From: Leishmania donovani
Taxonomy: Eukaryota > Euglenozoa > Kinetoplastea > Trypanosomatida > Trypanosomatidae
Assembly: GCF_000227135.1 (NCBI RefSeq)
Contig: NC_018248.1
Coordinates: 281,670 to 345,669, forward strand
Reading direction: 5' to 3'
Length of the DNA stretch: 64,000 nucleotides
The notes beneath the pieces were generated by a model that saw nothing but the letters and a program-made list of their open reading frames with translations, searched no databases and had not been told where the DNA came from. Below are positions 1-11,900 of this stretch, piece after piece (position 1 is the stretch's first letter; each line of letters starts with the position of its first letter). Both the position numbers and the translations under genes were made by a program.

Positions 1-1
1 G

Positions 2-2509
2 GCGGGCGCCGCGGCGCGGCTTGTATCGTCGTCCTCCTCCTGCGAGAGTCGACCCTCTCGCATCTTTGTCATGGTGACAGAGTACTGCGAGGGTGGCGAT
101 CTACAGCAGTTCATGAAGGCCCGCGGTGGTGCCCTGCCCGCCCACGTTGCTCGCTCCTTCACTTACCAGCTCTGCAACGCCTTGCTGACACTGAAGCGGC
201 GCCGCATCGTGCACCGAGATGTCAAGCCCGCGAACTTGCTTCTGACCTCCGCCGACTGCGAGGTGGCGACGCTAAAGCTGGCAGATTTTGGGATGGCCAA
301 GGCTGCGCCGGCACCAGAGAGCCACAAGGCAGGCCCCGCCAGCGCCAGTGGTGGCAAGGACACCGGTCGCGAGGCGCGTAACGAGGAGGACGAGCCGGCC
401 GATGCCTTCTCCCCGCTGTTCCACTCGGAGATGGGGACACCGATGTACATGTCCCCGGAGCGGCTCGCCCTGCAGCCGTACGGCTACAAAGCTGACGTAT
501 ACTCTGCCGGCATGGTGCTGCTGGAGATGATGCGTGGATCGTGTGTGCAGGTCAAATGGGAGTCGCAGCTGCGCTCGGAGGTGCCGCGGACAATCTGGCG
601 GGAGCTCCGGCAATACCCACCGGACGAAGTGCCCGCGTGGCTCGATCTCGTGCAGCGGATGACCGCGGCGGATCCAGCTCAACGGTACTCGGTAGAGGAT
701 GTGCTGCGGCACTCATGGTTTCACGCGAAGGTGGGGCCGCCGCTGCCGCCACTGACGTTCCCACTGCCGGAGACATCAGAGGGCGGCGCTGAGCGACAAC
801 CGCAAGAGACTCGACTACAGGCGGCTGCAACGCCTGCCGCTGGTTGCACCGGTAGTGGCAGCCAGTCGACCGCGCACGCAGGTGCGGACTCTCTCACCGC
901 AGCTGCTGTTGGTGCTCCTGGCGCTGGAGGTGACGAGATGGCTCCCAGGGCACCACACCGCCACAACGACCCAACTGTGGGTGCCGGAGGAAAGGGCACC
1001 TCGGTTCCTGAGCCGTCGGTGTCTTCGTCCTCCGACGACGGCGAGGCGGGCGAGGGCACACAGCAAGCGATCAAGGTGGCTGCTCCGTCAAACAAGCACC
1101 GCAACTCTCGCCTAGCGGAGCCTTCAAAGTGGATGGTACTGGGTGTTTGCGCGGAGGTGGACGCCGTCCACAATGTCGCCAACGGTGCCTACACCGGGCC
1201 ACCAAAGCCGGCACTCGGTGCTCAGGGCGCGTCGCCGGTAACGACCACCGTGTCAAGTGCGGTGACGGCTGAGGCGTTTTCATTGCCACCTGGGTGCGGC
1301 CCGCACATTATCACTAACGCTGTGCGCTCCTTTGTGGATGTGGTGTACCTTTACGTGCTCCAGGACGAGCTGGACGCGGCACGTGGTCTGACGCTGGTGT
1401 CCTACCTGATGGAGCTGATGCAGAACGGGTACGCGGCATATCTAAAGTGCCTCGAGTACCTTGGCTGCAGTTGGCGCCACACAGCAGCGATGAACAGCTG
1501 CACTCTCGGCGGGCACCGGCTCGTGGTGCGTGAGGTAAACGCGCTCTACGGCGTGTGGCGGCAGCTGATGGCACGCCTGCATGGCGCACAGGCAGCCTAC
1601 ACGGCACGGCTTCCATCGCGCATTTTGGACAGCGCCGCGGCGTGGCGACAGCGGGTGCTGGGAGCGTCGGCCACTACTGGCGACGAGGCAGCGGGGGCCG
1701 ACGAAGACGAGGGGGCACCGGCGGCGTTGTCCGTGGAGGAGCCGAGGGACGTGGACGTGAGCGAAGCCTCAACGTCGTCGGAGGGTGACATGATGATGTC
1801 CGCACTCCCCAGTGTCACATCCATTTCCAATGTTGTGGCAGATACGGAGGCGGCGGAGGGGGCAAGAGTGCCACTGCTCGCTGCTCCTCCTGCGCCGCGG
1901 ATTGCGGAGAAATTGCGCGTTTCTTCCGTCTTCGCACGCGCGGAGCAGCTCATCTTTGAAAAGGCAGTGGAGTGCGTTCAGTCAGAGGCGCTGTCCATGC
2001 TGATGGACTCGACGCCGCCGCCCGTTGCCGACGACTTGGATGCTATGGACTGTCTCGAAGAGGAGGAGGCAACGATGCGAGTGTACCGCAATTGCACGAC
2101 GCCGTCCCCTCCGCCGGGGTCGGAGCATCTGTCCACGGCCGCTGACCGTTCTATGCCTCCACACCGCGGCGTGGCGCTGCTGCGCGTGCTACTGCGGCGA
2201 GCAGTGCTGACGACCTCCGAGGTCGGTTTAGAGGAAGAGGGTTCTAGGTCAGCGCGCGCGCCTGTCCCAGGACTGTCGCCTGTTGTTGCATCTGCAACCG
2301 AGTCGCTGTCCTATCAGGTGCCCCCACCGCCACTAAATCCCATGTCGATTTCTGCAGGCAGCGCCAGCGCGGACGCAGTTTCCAAGGTTGTTTTCGTTGT
2401 GAAGGCACCGGTATTTGGCACCCTTGATCGGACGGATCTTCGGACGGTCGAAAACCTGCTGCACGCCGCGACCCGCGTGTTCAGCAGCGCACTCTCGTCG
2501 ACGAATTAG
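2..2509 (+). CDS. Protein kinase, 5'-truncated by the window edge; ATG1/ULK-like candidate
   Basis: The reading frame is open from base 2, so the glycine loop and catalytic lysine lie upstream of the window. The visible kinase part runs from the hinge (FVMVTEYCEGGDL, about 62-108) through HRDVKPANLL (212 onward) and DFG (284-292) to GTPMYMSPERL (about 434-466). The activation segment between DFG and GTP is expanded by roughly 40 acidic and Ala/Gly-rich residues. After a disordered linker, helical blocks appear at about 1300-1640 and 1900-2060 (for example ARAEQLIFEKAVECVQSEA). This order, a kinase followed by a helical C-terminus, and the PMYMSPE segment recall ATG1/ULK autophagy kinases, whose C-terminus is a tandem MIT domain. 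That assignment is inference; kinase identity is secure. The stop is TAG at 2507-2509. It heads the visible polycistron and is followed by a 3.5 kb spacer. Confidence 0.85.
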   Translation, partial: AGAAARLVSSSSSCESRPSRIFVMVTEYCEGGDLQQFMKARGGALPAHVARSFTYQLCNALLTLKRRRIVHRDVKPANLLLTSADCEVATLKLADFGMAKAAPAPESHKAGPASASGGKDTGREARNEEDEPADAFSPLFHSEMGTPMYMSPERLALQPYGYKADVYSAGMVLLEMMRGSCVQVKWESQLRSEVPRTIWRELRQYPPDEVPAWLDLVQRMTAADPAQRYSVEDVLRHSWFHAKVGPPLPPLTFPLPETSEGGAERQPQETRLQAAATPAAGCTGSGSQSTAHAGADSLTAAAVGAPGAGGDEMAPRAPHRHNDPTVGAGGKGTSVPEPSVSSSSDDGEAGEGTQQAIKVAAPSNKHRNSRLAEPSKWMVLGVCAEVDAVHNVANGAYTGPPKPALGAQGASPVTTTVSSAVTAEAFSLPPGCGPHIITNAVRSFVDVVYLYVLQDELDAARGLTLVSYLMELMQNGYAAYLKCLEYLGCSWRHTAAMNSCTLGGHRLVVREVNALYGVWRQLMARLHGAQAAYTARLPSRILDSAAAWRQRVLGASATTGDEAAGADEDEGAPAALSVEEPRDVDVSEASTSSEGDMMMSALPSVTSISNVVADTEAAEGARVPLLAAPPAPRIAEKLRVSSVFARAEQLIFEKAVECVQSEALSMLMDSTPPPVADDLDAMDCLEEEEATMRVYRNCTTPSPPPGSEHLSTAADRSMPPHRGVALLRVLLRRAVLTTSEVGLEEEGSRSARAPVPGLSPVVASATESLSYQVPPPPLNPMSISAGSASADAVSKVVFVVKAPVFGTLDRTDLRTVENLLHAATRVFSSALSSTN

Positions 2510-5457
2510 AGCGCTGATTTCCAGCGAGGGAATATGATGAGGGACGAGGAGGCGAGGCTTTGGGGCCCTCTCCATCTGCATGCGAGAAGATCATGCATCA
2601 TAGCTGCCTCGCGTTGAGTACCCCCGATCTCCCTCCCACCACGATCGCCATCCCACGTAACCGAGTCGTCGTCCTTTCCCGTCACACTGGTCGCCGCGTT
2701 TTACACGCCTTTCGGTGGCTCATATTCAAAACGGTGCCATGCCATCTTCTGACAGGGTGTGCGCGAGCGAGGGAGAGGAGGGAGAGGGGGAGAGAGAGGA
2801 AAAAAAAACAAAGAGATGGGTGGGGCGGTGCACGGACCTGGTCGTGCGTCTCTCGCCTCACCAAACACCCCCCCCCCCTCACCCATCCACCACATCTCCT
2901 CCTCTCGTGCAATCGAAAGCACACGCGCACCCATACACGTGCGTGTGGGCCTGTGCACGCTTCATATGTCTTACGTCCGTTTTGTGTATCTTGCCGGCCT
3001 TGCGTTGTTGTCTGGGGCGGAGCCTCTCCCTCTCTCCCTGTGCGTGTGCTTGTGTGTGTCTGTATGCCTGTGTGCCGCTTTCCTTTCTTTTCCCCTCTTT
3101 TCTATATGATTTTGTTGCTTATAGGGAGCTCTGCTTTCGCTGTTTCAGCCTTCTACACTCACACGCACACGTACACACACACACACGCGCAGATCTTTCC
3201 GCTTCACTCTTTCTTTCTCTACTTTTCACTCGCTCCCTGCCGATGAGTGTTTGCCGTTTCTCACAAACGTGCGTGAGCGTGTGCGTGTGTGCGTCAGTGT
3301 GTGGATGGGTGGCCACACCCTTCGCCGTTCACTGCATGTGTCCCTTGTCGTCGCCACCGATGAAGGGCACACGCCCGCACAAAACTCCCTCTTCCTTTTT
3401 CTCTTGTGTGTATGTGTTGTGGTCGGTTTATGCTTCCTAGATGCCTCTTCCATCACGCCCGCTGTGCGGTCAGACAATCAAGTGAAGAGGCGAAACATGC
3501 ACGGCTTGCGCATGCAGCTACCTTGGGAATAGACAGAGGAAGAGGGAGGAAGAGCAGGAAGGAGGAGGAGAGGAGGGTGAGAGTGGTTGCTTATGTCTCC
3601 TTTTCTCGCTCTCTGTGCTTGTGTGCCGGTGGCTTTTCGCCACGTACCCTACACACACGCATACTCACGCATGCGACCCCTTACAAGCCCTCTTCTCCCT
3701 CTTCTTCTTCCATCCCTACCAGTACTTACACATCAGCACGAGAACACAAGGAGTTACGCACATGTGCGGGTGCCTGCAAAACATTGCCTGCCCGATTGAT
3801 GGATAACTTTCATGTTTGGCACGTAGAGCCATGTACACTTTTGTTTCTATGCTCATGCCGTCCTTGCATGCCTCTACCTCTGCCTCGCTTCCCACACTTC
3901 CTTTTTCGCCTTTCCTCATTTCTCCATCCCTTCTCTCTGCATGTGTGCGTGATGGTTGTGCATCATTTACATTTGCAGCATCTCCATTGTCTTTTGTTGC
4001 ACGCGTCCACACACATATACATACATGCACGTATATTTCTATACAGATGTGAGCTCTGTCCCTCCATTGCACTCTCCGTGTGTGCGCGTATGCGTACGTG
4101 ATTGAGTGGGATACGGAAAGCGAAGCGATCGGAGCACCGGCAGCTTCACACACACCCACGCACCCACCCACACGCCAGCGTACATCTAATGCATCCCAAG
4201 GCAAACGCAAGTATAGGCATGTAAAGCGAAAAGAGAGGACCACTGCGATTGCCTCCCTTCCCTGCTGTGACACTGACACACACCGGTACAGCGGCTCACT
4301 CCCTTACTCCTTAGTCTTTAGCGTCCAACAACGCAGCAAGATCCGCGGCGGCAGATACATCTCCAACCAAGCAGGAAAGAGGTGGCCCACAACAGCAGCG
4401 TTGTCTACCCCGTGCAGAAAGAGAAGCACGACCAGATGTGGTGTCATTTAACCATCCAGCAAGCGGTAACGAAGCAGCAACACAACAACAGCGAGTAGTA
4501 GAGGCAGCAGTGAACTCCTAACTGCCGCCTCGTCGTTTCTCTTTCGAGCTACTTGTTTTCCTGTGACTGCTGTTGCTGTTATCGGGCAGCCCATCACTGA
4601 TGTCGTCGCTCAGCTGCATCCACACCCACACGCTCACACAGTGTGTGTGTGTGTGTGCGTGTGTTAGATGCCACCCTTTGGCTATGAAGGGATGCAGTGG
4701 CTGGACGGCCCTTCTCCCTGTTCGTCTGTCTTCCGCCTTTTGATTGGATGATATGTATACACACATATATATGTATATGCATACATATGCATACGTGGTT
4801 TCTCTAATAGCTCGAAGGGGAGCACGAAAGAGGTGATGCTCACTTGTCTGTCTTCCACCGTAAGCAACGAATTGTCCACCTTGAAAGTCAGCGTGTACGC
4901 TGTGAACGACTTTCGCACGCGTACATGTATGCGTGCGTGTGTGCGGGTACGAGGAGTCGCGCGATATCGTGGAGTGAGGCGTGGGGAACGCTGTGAGTCA
5001 CCACAAGGCTCGCTCCCGCCCCTCCCTCTTCTGTTCGCCTTCCTTGTCGCTGCCTTGCCGCTGTGCTTGACGCATCGCTTGCGCGAGTCCTGCCTGCTCC
5101 CCATTCCGTCACTTTCTCCCTTGCTTCCACATTTTGTCGCCCTGCCTGGCGCGCTTCGCTCTCCAGCTCCCTTGACCATGCACACTGACTTTTCTACTCC
5201 TTCCTCTCCCCTCTTCTGCTCTTTCACGCGGGGTCGAATGCACATCTGCTCGATGCACCGGTGCTGCAAAATGCATCACACACACATGCACACCTACTCG
5301 GGTGGTGGTGGTTGCCTGCACATGTGCATGTAATGTGGCTCTGTATCTCCACGTTTACGCGACAGCAGTTCGTGCCTCAAAAAGAAAATCAAAAGGAGGA
5401 AGCAGAACAGTTACGTGTTCATCAGCATATACGCCGCGACCCAGTCACCCATCGTCA

Positions 5458-5490
<33 letters not shown>

Positions 5491-5989
5491 CGCAGACGTG
5501 GCGGTGACTGCGTGCTGCTTCGTCCATCTTTCTCTCTCCCTCTGTTTGTGCGAGCTCATCCTTGCGGCGAACACGTGCGGGTTTACACCCCCTATTCTTC
5601 TCGTTTCCAGCGTCCCCTCGGTTTGCCGCGCTGTGTGGCTCCCTCGCTCCCTCTACGTGCTTGGACGTCTTATCATCTGTGTCGTTTTGTGACTTTGTTC
5701 TGCGGTTGCCGCTCGGTTTCTTGTGTGCTGCTGTAACTGTCTTCCACCCCTCTCCCCACCCTCACCTCTGCGTTCGTGTGTGTTTGTGTGCTTGTGCTGT
5801 TGCACTCAGTGCTGCTGCTGCCGCGTTCTTTCTGTGTCTCGCGCCTTGCTCTGACGTGGACAAACACACACACACACACATACACACAGTCCCCATCTCA
5901 TCCCTCTTGCGGCCATCATCCCCGCGTGAAGCAGTGGGCTACATACGGCACAGCAACGGTAGTTGGCGATCGGATCTACTAAAGCAAAC
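2510..5989 (+). other. Intergenic spacer, 3'UTR/5'UTR, no gene
   Basis: About 3.5 kb of pyrimidine-rich sequence with short purine runs (2760-2820, 3530-3590) and many (CA)n/(TG)n tracts. Open frames here translate to repetitive Cys/Val/His/Ser/Leu strings typical of microsatellite DNA. It should hold the 3'UTR of the kinase and the 5'UTR of the coiled-coil gene. No RNA gene was recognised. Confidence 0.7.
5458..5491. repeat. (CA)n(TA)n microsatellite
   Basis: A run of about six CA units passes directly into about ten TA units. It lies in the spacer upstream of the coiled-coil gene. Confidence 0.9.
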
Positions 5990-8900
5990 ATGCTGGGTGG
6001 TACCGCCGCGCCTCCGCTTTCACTTGCACCAGGCCAGATGTCCTCTGTGCACGCGTCACTATCGGGCAGCGGTGCGCCGTCACTGCAGCACATCACCGCT
6101 TCCGCTGGGATCGCAAGCCCCCCATATATCCACCACCACATCGGTGGTAGCAGCGTCCATGGCGACCATCCCTCGCTGTTGTATCCGCCTCTCACTCCTG
6201 AGCGAGAGGAGGCGCTGCGATCGAAGGGCCGTCAGCTACTGGACGAGCACCGCCGTCAGGTGGCCGCGAACGGTTTGCCCTACACCGCAGAGGAGGTGGC
6301 CGCCCTGCAGGAGCGAGGAAGAGAGCTGCTGCGCTCCGCACGAGAGGCTGCTGCTGCGAACGGCGGGCACCATGTACCGGCGCCGATGCTGAGCGCTGCG
6401 GTTCGAATAGCTGCAGAGACGCCGCACCATTCCTCATTGCATAGTGACACCCCCGATGTGAGCGCCGGCGGTGACAAGAGTGGTGCAGCGCAATCTTCTT
6501 CAGCACCGACGCAGCTCCCACACACAAGCGCAGCTATGCCGTATCTACCGACTGCAAAGCCGGGAGCCACTGCGGAGGGAGAGACGCCGCCAGCATTTGA
6601 CAGCTCAGCCTCCATAGGCGCGACGGCAATACCGTCGTCGTCTTCGTCCTCGCAGCTGCAGGACTTCCTCGCAGCGGTTCAGAGCCCTCAGTGCGTGGCC
6701 GAGGAGCAGCAAGCGCAGCTTCACGCACTGAGATCGTCTTCTCGCGTCGCGGGAGAGGAGTCGTTCACCAAGAGCGAGGTGGATGCTTTAAGGCAGACGT
6801 TGATTCAGCAGTTTAACGAGCACATGGCCCAGTGCGAGCAGGCGAATCAGGTGTACTGGACGCAGGTCACCAGCCATCACCGAAACGAGGTCTCTGCTTT
6901 GGAGCAGGAGTGCGCCGCGTACAAGCGCCGTGCCGAAAAGGCCGAGGCTGCCGCACAGGCTCAGCAGCTGCAGCGGGATGTGGAAGAGAAGGCGAGCGTC
7001 AGTGCCGCTGATGCCCTCCGACTCGATGTCAACCGCCTCGAGGCGGAGCTGCGACTTGCTCGCCAGCAAAGTGCCGAGGCCCAGGCGGCCAAAGACGCTG
7101 CAGAAGCTGAGGCTGCTATCCTCAGGGAAACTGTGCAAGAGCAGCGTGGCAGGCTGACCGAACTCGAGCAGCAGGTTTTCTCTTCAACCGCTCAGCTGCA
7201 GAATGCACGAGACGACGCTGAGCATGCCGCCCACACCGCCGAGGCCGAGTTAAATGCGGCTCGCCTCCAGATTGCCCACCTTCAGGCGGAGCTGGATGCG
7301 GCCAATGCTGAGCTGCAGGCTACCCGCGAGAGTGCCGCGGCAGCTCAGCATGCTAGTGATAGGGATCTGGAAGCGGCGCGGCAATCTTTGGCGGACCTCG
7401 AGGACGCACTTGCGGAGGCTGCGGGAGACCTGGAGCGACTGCAGGAGGACGTCGATGAGAAGTCGCGTCTCATTCAAGCCCTGCGCGCTGGGGAGGCCGC
7501 ATTGGGTTCCTTACGGGTGGATGCAACCTGCAGCGGGAGCGGCAGCGGATGGGCCATCACGCGCTCGTCGGCGGGTGTGCACGGCGGAGCAAAGGACACT
7601 GTAACGGGTACTTCGGCGGAGACGGTGCACGTCCTGCGTGGGCGCGTGGCTGACCTGACGCATGAGCTGGAAAGGATGCGTCGCCAGCAAGAGCAGGCGT
7701 TGGTGTCAGCCGTGGTGCCGGCAATGGAAGCGCTGGGCGGGCAATACGTCGAGGGTGAGCATCGGCTGGCCCTTTTTGAGGAGGCGAATTCCGCGGTGGA
7801 CGACGAAGCAGCGCAACGGCGCGGCCAGGTTCCAGGTGTGCCGGGCGAATGGAAGTCTGAGGAAGACCGGAGAGGGGCAGAGAGCGGCGAGCAGACGACG
7901 CGTCCACTTGACGGTACCACTCGCACGACGGCTATTGCGACCGCCTCAGCCAGTCTCACGAATCCGTTCTACTCGTCGACCGACGGGGACGAGGCGGCGG
8001 ATGGGATGATGCTCTCGCCCGTACCACGGCCTCCCGCGGGCACATTCATGAAGGTGCTGCGTTCGCCGGGGAACCTCAAAGGCAGCGATGTCTTCGCCGC
8101 CACGGAGAGCGCGAGACGGGTCGCCCTGCGTGGCATGCAACCATCGGCGGTAGCCGCTGAGATGTCGGCAGCGGCGGAGATAGGGATTTGGGAGGAAGAC
8201 GATGGCGAGGACTGCCGCAACACCCCGGACACACTGGCGTCCTTCCACATGAGCCGCGATGGCCAGGCTGCTCGGGGCGACGATGCGTTCCGAGGAAGCG
8301 ACAGCCGCAAAGATGGCGGCGCCGAGGCGGAGGATATGGGTTGCCGGCGGGCTGCATCGTCTCGCACTCTGGCGCCCGCCATCAACGAGGACCCCGAAAC
8401 CCCTCGAGCCTTGTCAGCTGTAAGTGAAAAGAATGCCGACTTCAACGACCTACGCCGTTGCTCGCGCGACGTTAATGTCGACAGCGATGAGGATGACAGC
8501 ACGGAGGAGTGCGACGTTTCGGTCAGCACGCGTGTGGCAGCCTCGTATGGGCGGCAAGCGGCCCACAGCACTGCCATGGAAGGCAAGGTGGATGACAGTG
8601 GCGCCGCGATGCAGAAGTTGGGCCGGCAGTACGCTGACGCACAGCACCGCCTCTATCTCTCGGAGGAGGCGCGGCAGAGCCTCGAGGCGGAGGTGTCGGA
8701 GCTGCGGAAGATGGTGGAGGAGCTGCAGGCAGTGTTGGCTTGTCAGCCCCGGCAGACGTCGGCTGCGGCACCCACAGACGGCTACGCTGGCGACGAAGCA
8801 GACGTGCGCACCATAACGACCTCCTTCGCTTCCTCGGTGCCCACGGCAGCGCGCGAGCGGCTCACCAAGGAAGAGGGTTACGACGCGAACGCGTCTTCGC

Positions 8901-11900
8901 CAAGGACTCCTTCACCACGCTCTGGCGACGATGATACGGAGAGCGGCAGCCTTGGCTCTGCTCACTTCAGCGAGCACGGCGTGTCCGTGACAACAACAGC
9001 AGCGCCAGCTCACGACGACGATCCCACTAGCTGTCAGTACCCCTTAGCAACTGCTGCGTCGGAGGACACCGCTGCCCTCTACGAGCGCATCGCGGAGCTG
9101 GAGGAGCGGCTGAAAGACATCGAGGCTCAACACGAGGAGGAGCTGGAGTCTCTCGCTGAGGCCGCGGCTGAACGCATCGCTGCAATGGAACAGCGGTATG
9201 CAGAAAACTTGGCGGCGACTGAGAAAGCTGCAGCAGCTGCGGAGGTGGAGCGTCAGGGTGAGCAGGATACCACCGTGTCACTGCTGGCGCGAGTGACGCA
9301 GCTGACAGAAGCGCTCACAGATGCCCAGGCTGCTCATGCGGCGGAGCTGCAGAGGTTGCAAGACGAACACGAGGACCTGCTGCGGCAGCGTCTCAGCGAG
9401 CAGGAGGACTCTTTTGGAGCTGTCGTCCGCCAACTAAATCAGGGGCATCAGGGTCATCTGTGGGCTCTCGCCTCTTCTGCGGAGACAGGCGGTGCTGGTG
9501 CGGCAGAGTCGTCGCTGTCGCCGCAGGAGAACGTGCAGTACTGGAAAGGTCAGCACGCCACGCTTCTCAAGCGCTTCGAGCAGCTGCAGAACGAGTACGA
9601 CGCGTTCGCGCAGGACATCGCCGCGCTGCAGCGCCGCCTCTCCGAACAGGAAGCAACGCGACAGGAGCAGGAGCAGGAGCAGAGCAGGATGATGCGTGAC
9701 GCCACCTCGCAGCAATTCACCACACTTCACCAGCGTCTCGAAGAGATGAGCAAAGTTGTTGATGCGGCGCAGGCCGACGCGCAGGCTTCCTCCAAAAAAC
9801 TCCACTACCTCACGGCGCGTCACACTGAGAACGAAGCCGCGCTGCAGGCTGAAATGAACGGCTTGCGTTCCCAACTGCAGTCTGCACGTGATGAGCTGGC
9901 GCGCGTCAACAACCTCAACGAAGAGCTATCGGAGCTGCTACAGCAGGGGGCTAACAGCGTCGACACGGTGCTGCGAGAGCGGGACGCGCAGAACGCAGCG
10001 CTAGAGCAGCAAGTGCAGCAGCTGAAACTGCAGCTCGCCGCGGCAGGCGACCGGTTGACGGACCTGCAGGCGGCGCTGCAGGAGAAGCAGGTCAGCGCGG
10101 ATGCGTTGCAACAGCGTCTGGTTGAACTGGAGGAGGAGAAACGTGCTGCTGAGGCTCAGCTACGGGAGAGCCGGCGCCATGCAGAGGAGCACGAGCGGAC
10201 GACGATGAATGCGGCGGACAGAGCTGCCCGTGACGCTGAGCAAGCGCGCGTCGCTGCGCAGCAGGCCATGGCTCAGCAGCACGCAACTCACAAGCAGGAG
10301 ATAGCTGCCCTGCACCGCGAGCTGGACGAACTACGTGATGAGCTTGAGGTGGCACAGACTGTGGCGGCAACGGTGCCATTGGAGGCACAGCGACACCAGC
10401 GCGACCTCGGTACAGTGCGCGACCGCTTAGCCGAGGCGCTGCGCAGTCAACAGGAGCTCCAGCAGCAGCTGAAGACAAGTCGCGCAGAGTTGGAGCGTCA
10501 GCGACTGCTTCTCATGCGTGGCGGCAGCGGCAACGGCTCTGATGCAGGCGATGCCGGTGCGTTCGAGGGCGGCGGTGCCCCCGCAGACGCGCGCCTGAAC
10601 GCTCTCCTCCACCGAAGCGAGGAGCTGGAGGAGAAGTTGCGCGAGGCCTCGACAGAGCGGAATGCGCTGCAGCAGGAGCGGGACCGCCTTTCGATGCAGG
10701 TGAAAAGTGCTGCGCGCGTGGCAGAGGTGAAGGAACAGGCGACGCGGCGGCAGGAGGCGGAGCTGCGCAGAGCGCGTTCGCAACTCGCCGCCGTCCGAGA
10801 CGATCTTGCCCAGCGTGTGCAGTCGAATCACGCGCTGCAGCTCGAGATGGACCACTTGCAGGAGCGCCTCGCGGACGTGACGAGCGCTTATGAGGAACTG
10901 CAGGGCCGTCACGCGGCCACCGTGTTGCAGTCCGGCATGCAGGAGCACGCCGAGGCGCTGCTGATGGCCAAGGCGGTGACGATCCCGCGCGCGCTCGAGG
11001 AATACGTGGAGGGGGTTTTCTCCGCGTACCACGCGATGCTGCAAGCTGCAAGCAAGGACCGTCGGCACATCTACGATCGCTGCGATCTCATAGAGAAGGC
11101 CGCCAGCGAGGCCATGGCAGAGGCGGAAGCTCAGAACCACGCCTACGAAGCCGCCATCGCCGACGCGCAGGAGGAGCAACAGCAGATGAAGGAAATCATC
11201 GAAAGCCTTCAGCAGACCACGCAGAAGGCATTGGAGGCGAAGAACGCCGCCGTGGCGGATGCCGCTGCGGCCCGCGACGAGCTGGAGGCAACCCAGCGCC
11301 GAGCACGCGAGGACGTCTTCAACGCGCAGCGCGACCTTCAGATGGCCGAGCTGCAGCACGCCGACACACTGCACTCACTGTCTCTTCTCCAGGACGAGGT
11401 GACGAACACGGCTGCCCTCATCAAGAACCAGAAGAGCAAGTACGAGCGGCGGGAGGCGGAGCTGATGGAGGAAGTGGCACTGCTGCAGGCGGAGCTGGAG
11501 ACGCGCAAGTCGGCGGCGCGGCAGCTGCAGCAAGCCAACGATGAGAAACGCACGGAGCTACAGGATATGGCCGATGCGGCGGTGCAGGCGCGAGATCAGG
11601 CGGTGCATGAGTCGCAGGCGCTGCAAGCACAACTGGCGCGTGTGCTGCCGCGACTGGCGCAGCTCGAGGACGAGCAGGCGCAGCGCACAGCCGACCTCAT
11701 GGATACGGCACAGCAGTTGTCTGCGCTGCACAAGAAGACGACCTCCACGGAGAATGTGTCGCGCAAGCACATCGAGGAGCTCAGCCAAACCCTTCAGGAG
11801 CTCCTCCAGGCCCACGCGATGCTGCAGCGCACCCACACCACTACCGAGGCCACAGCAGATCGACTCAGGTCGCAGCTCGCGAGCGTGACGCAGGAGCTGG

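Noticed and set aside
5963..5989. Nine-codon N-terminal extension of the coiled-coil protein
   Set aside because: It begins with TTG; the first ATG is 5990. The same reasoning was applied at 18556, 21532, 31195, 37018, 44275 and 47238, where the longest frame starts at TTG or GTG.
10427..11374. 315-codon antisense frame inside the coiled-coil gene
   Set aside because: It is a shadow of the GC-rich, Ala/Glu/Gln coding strand; its Leu/His/Arg composition is typical of the complement of coiled-coil sequence and all neighbours are on +.
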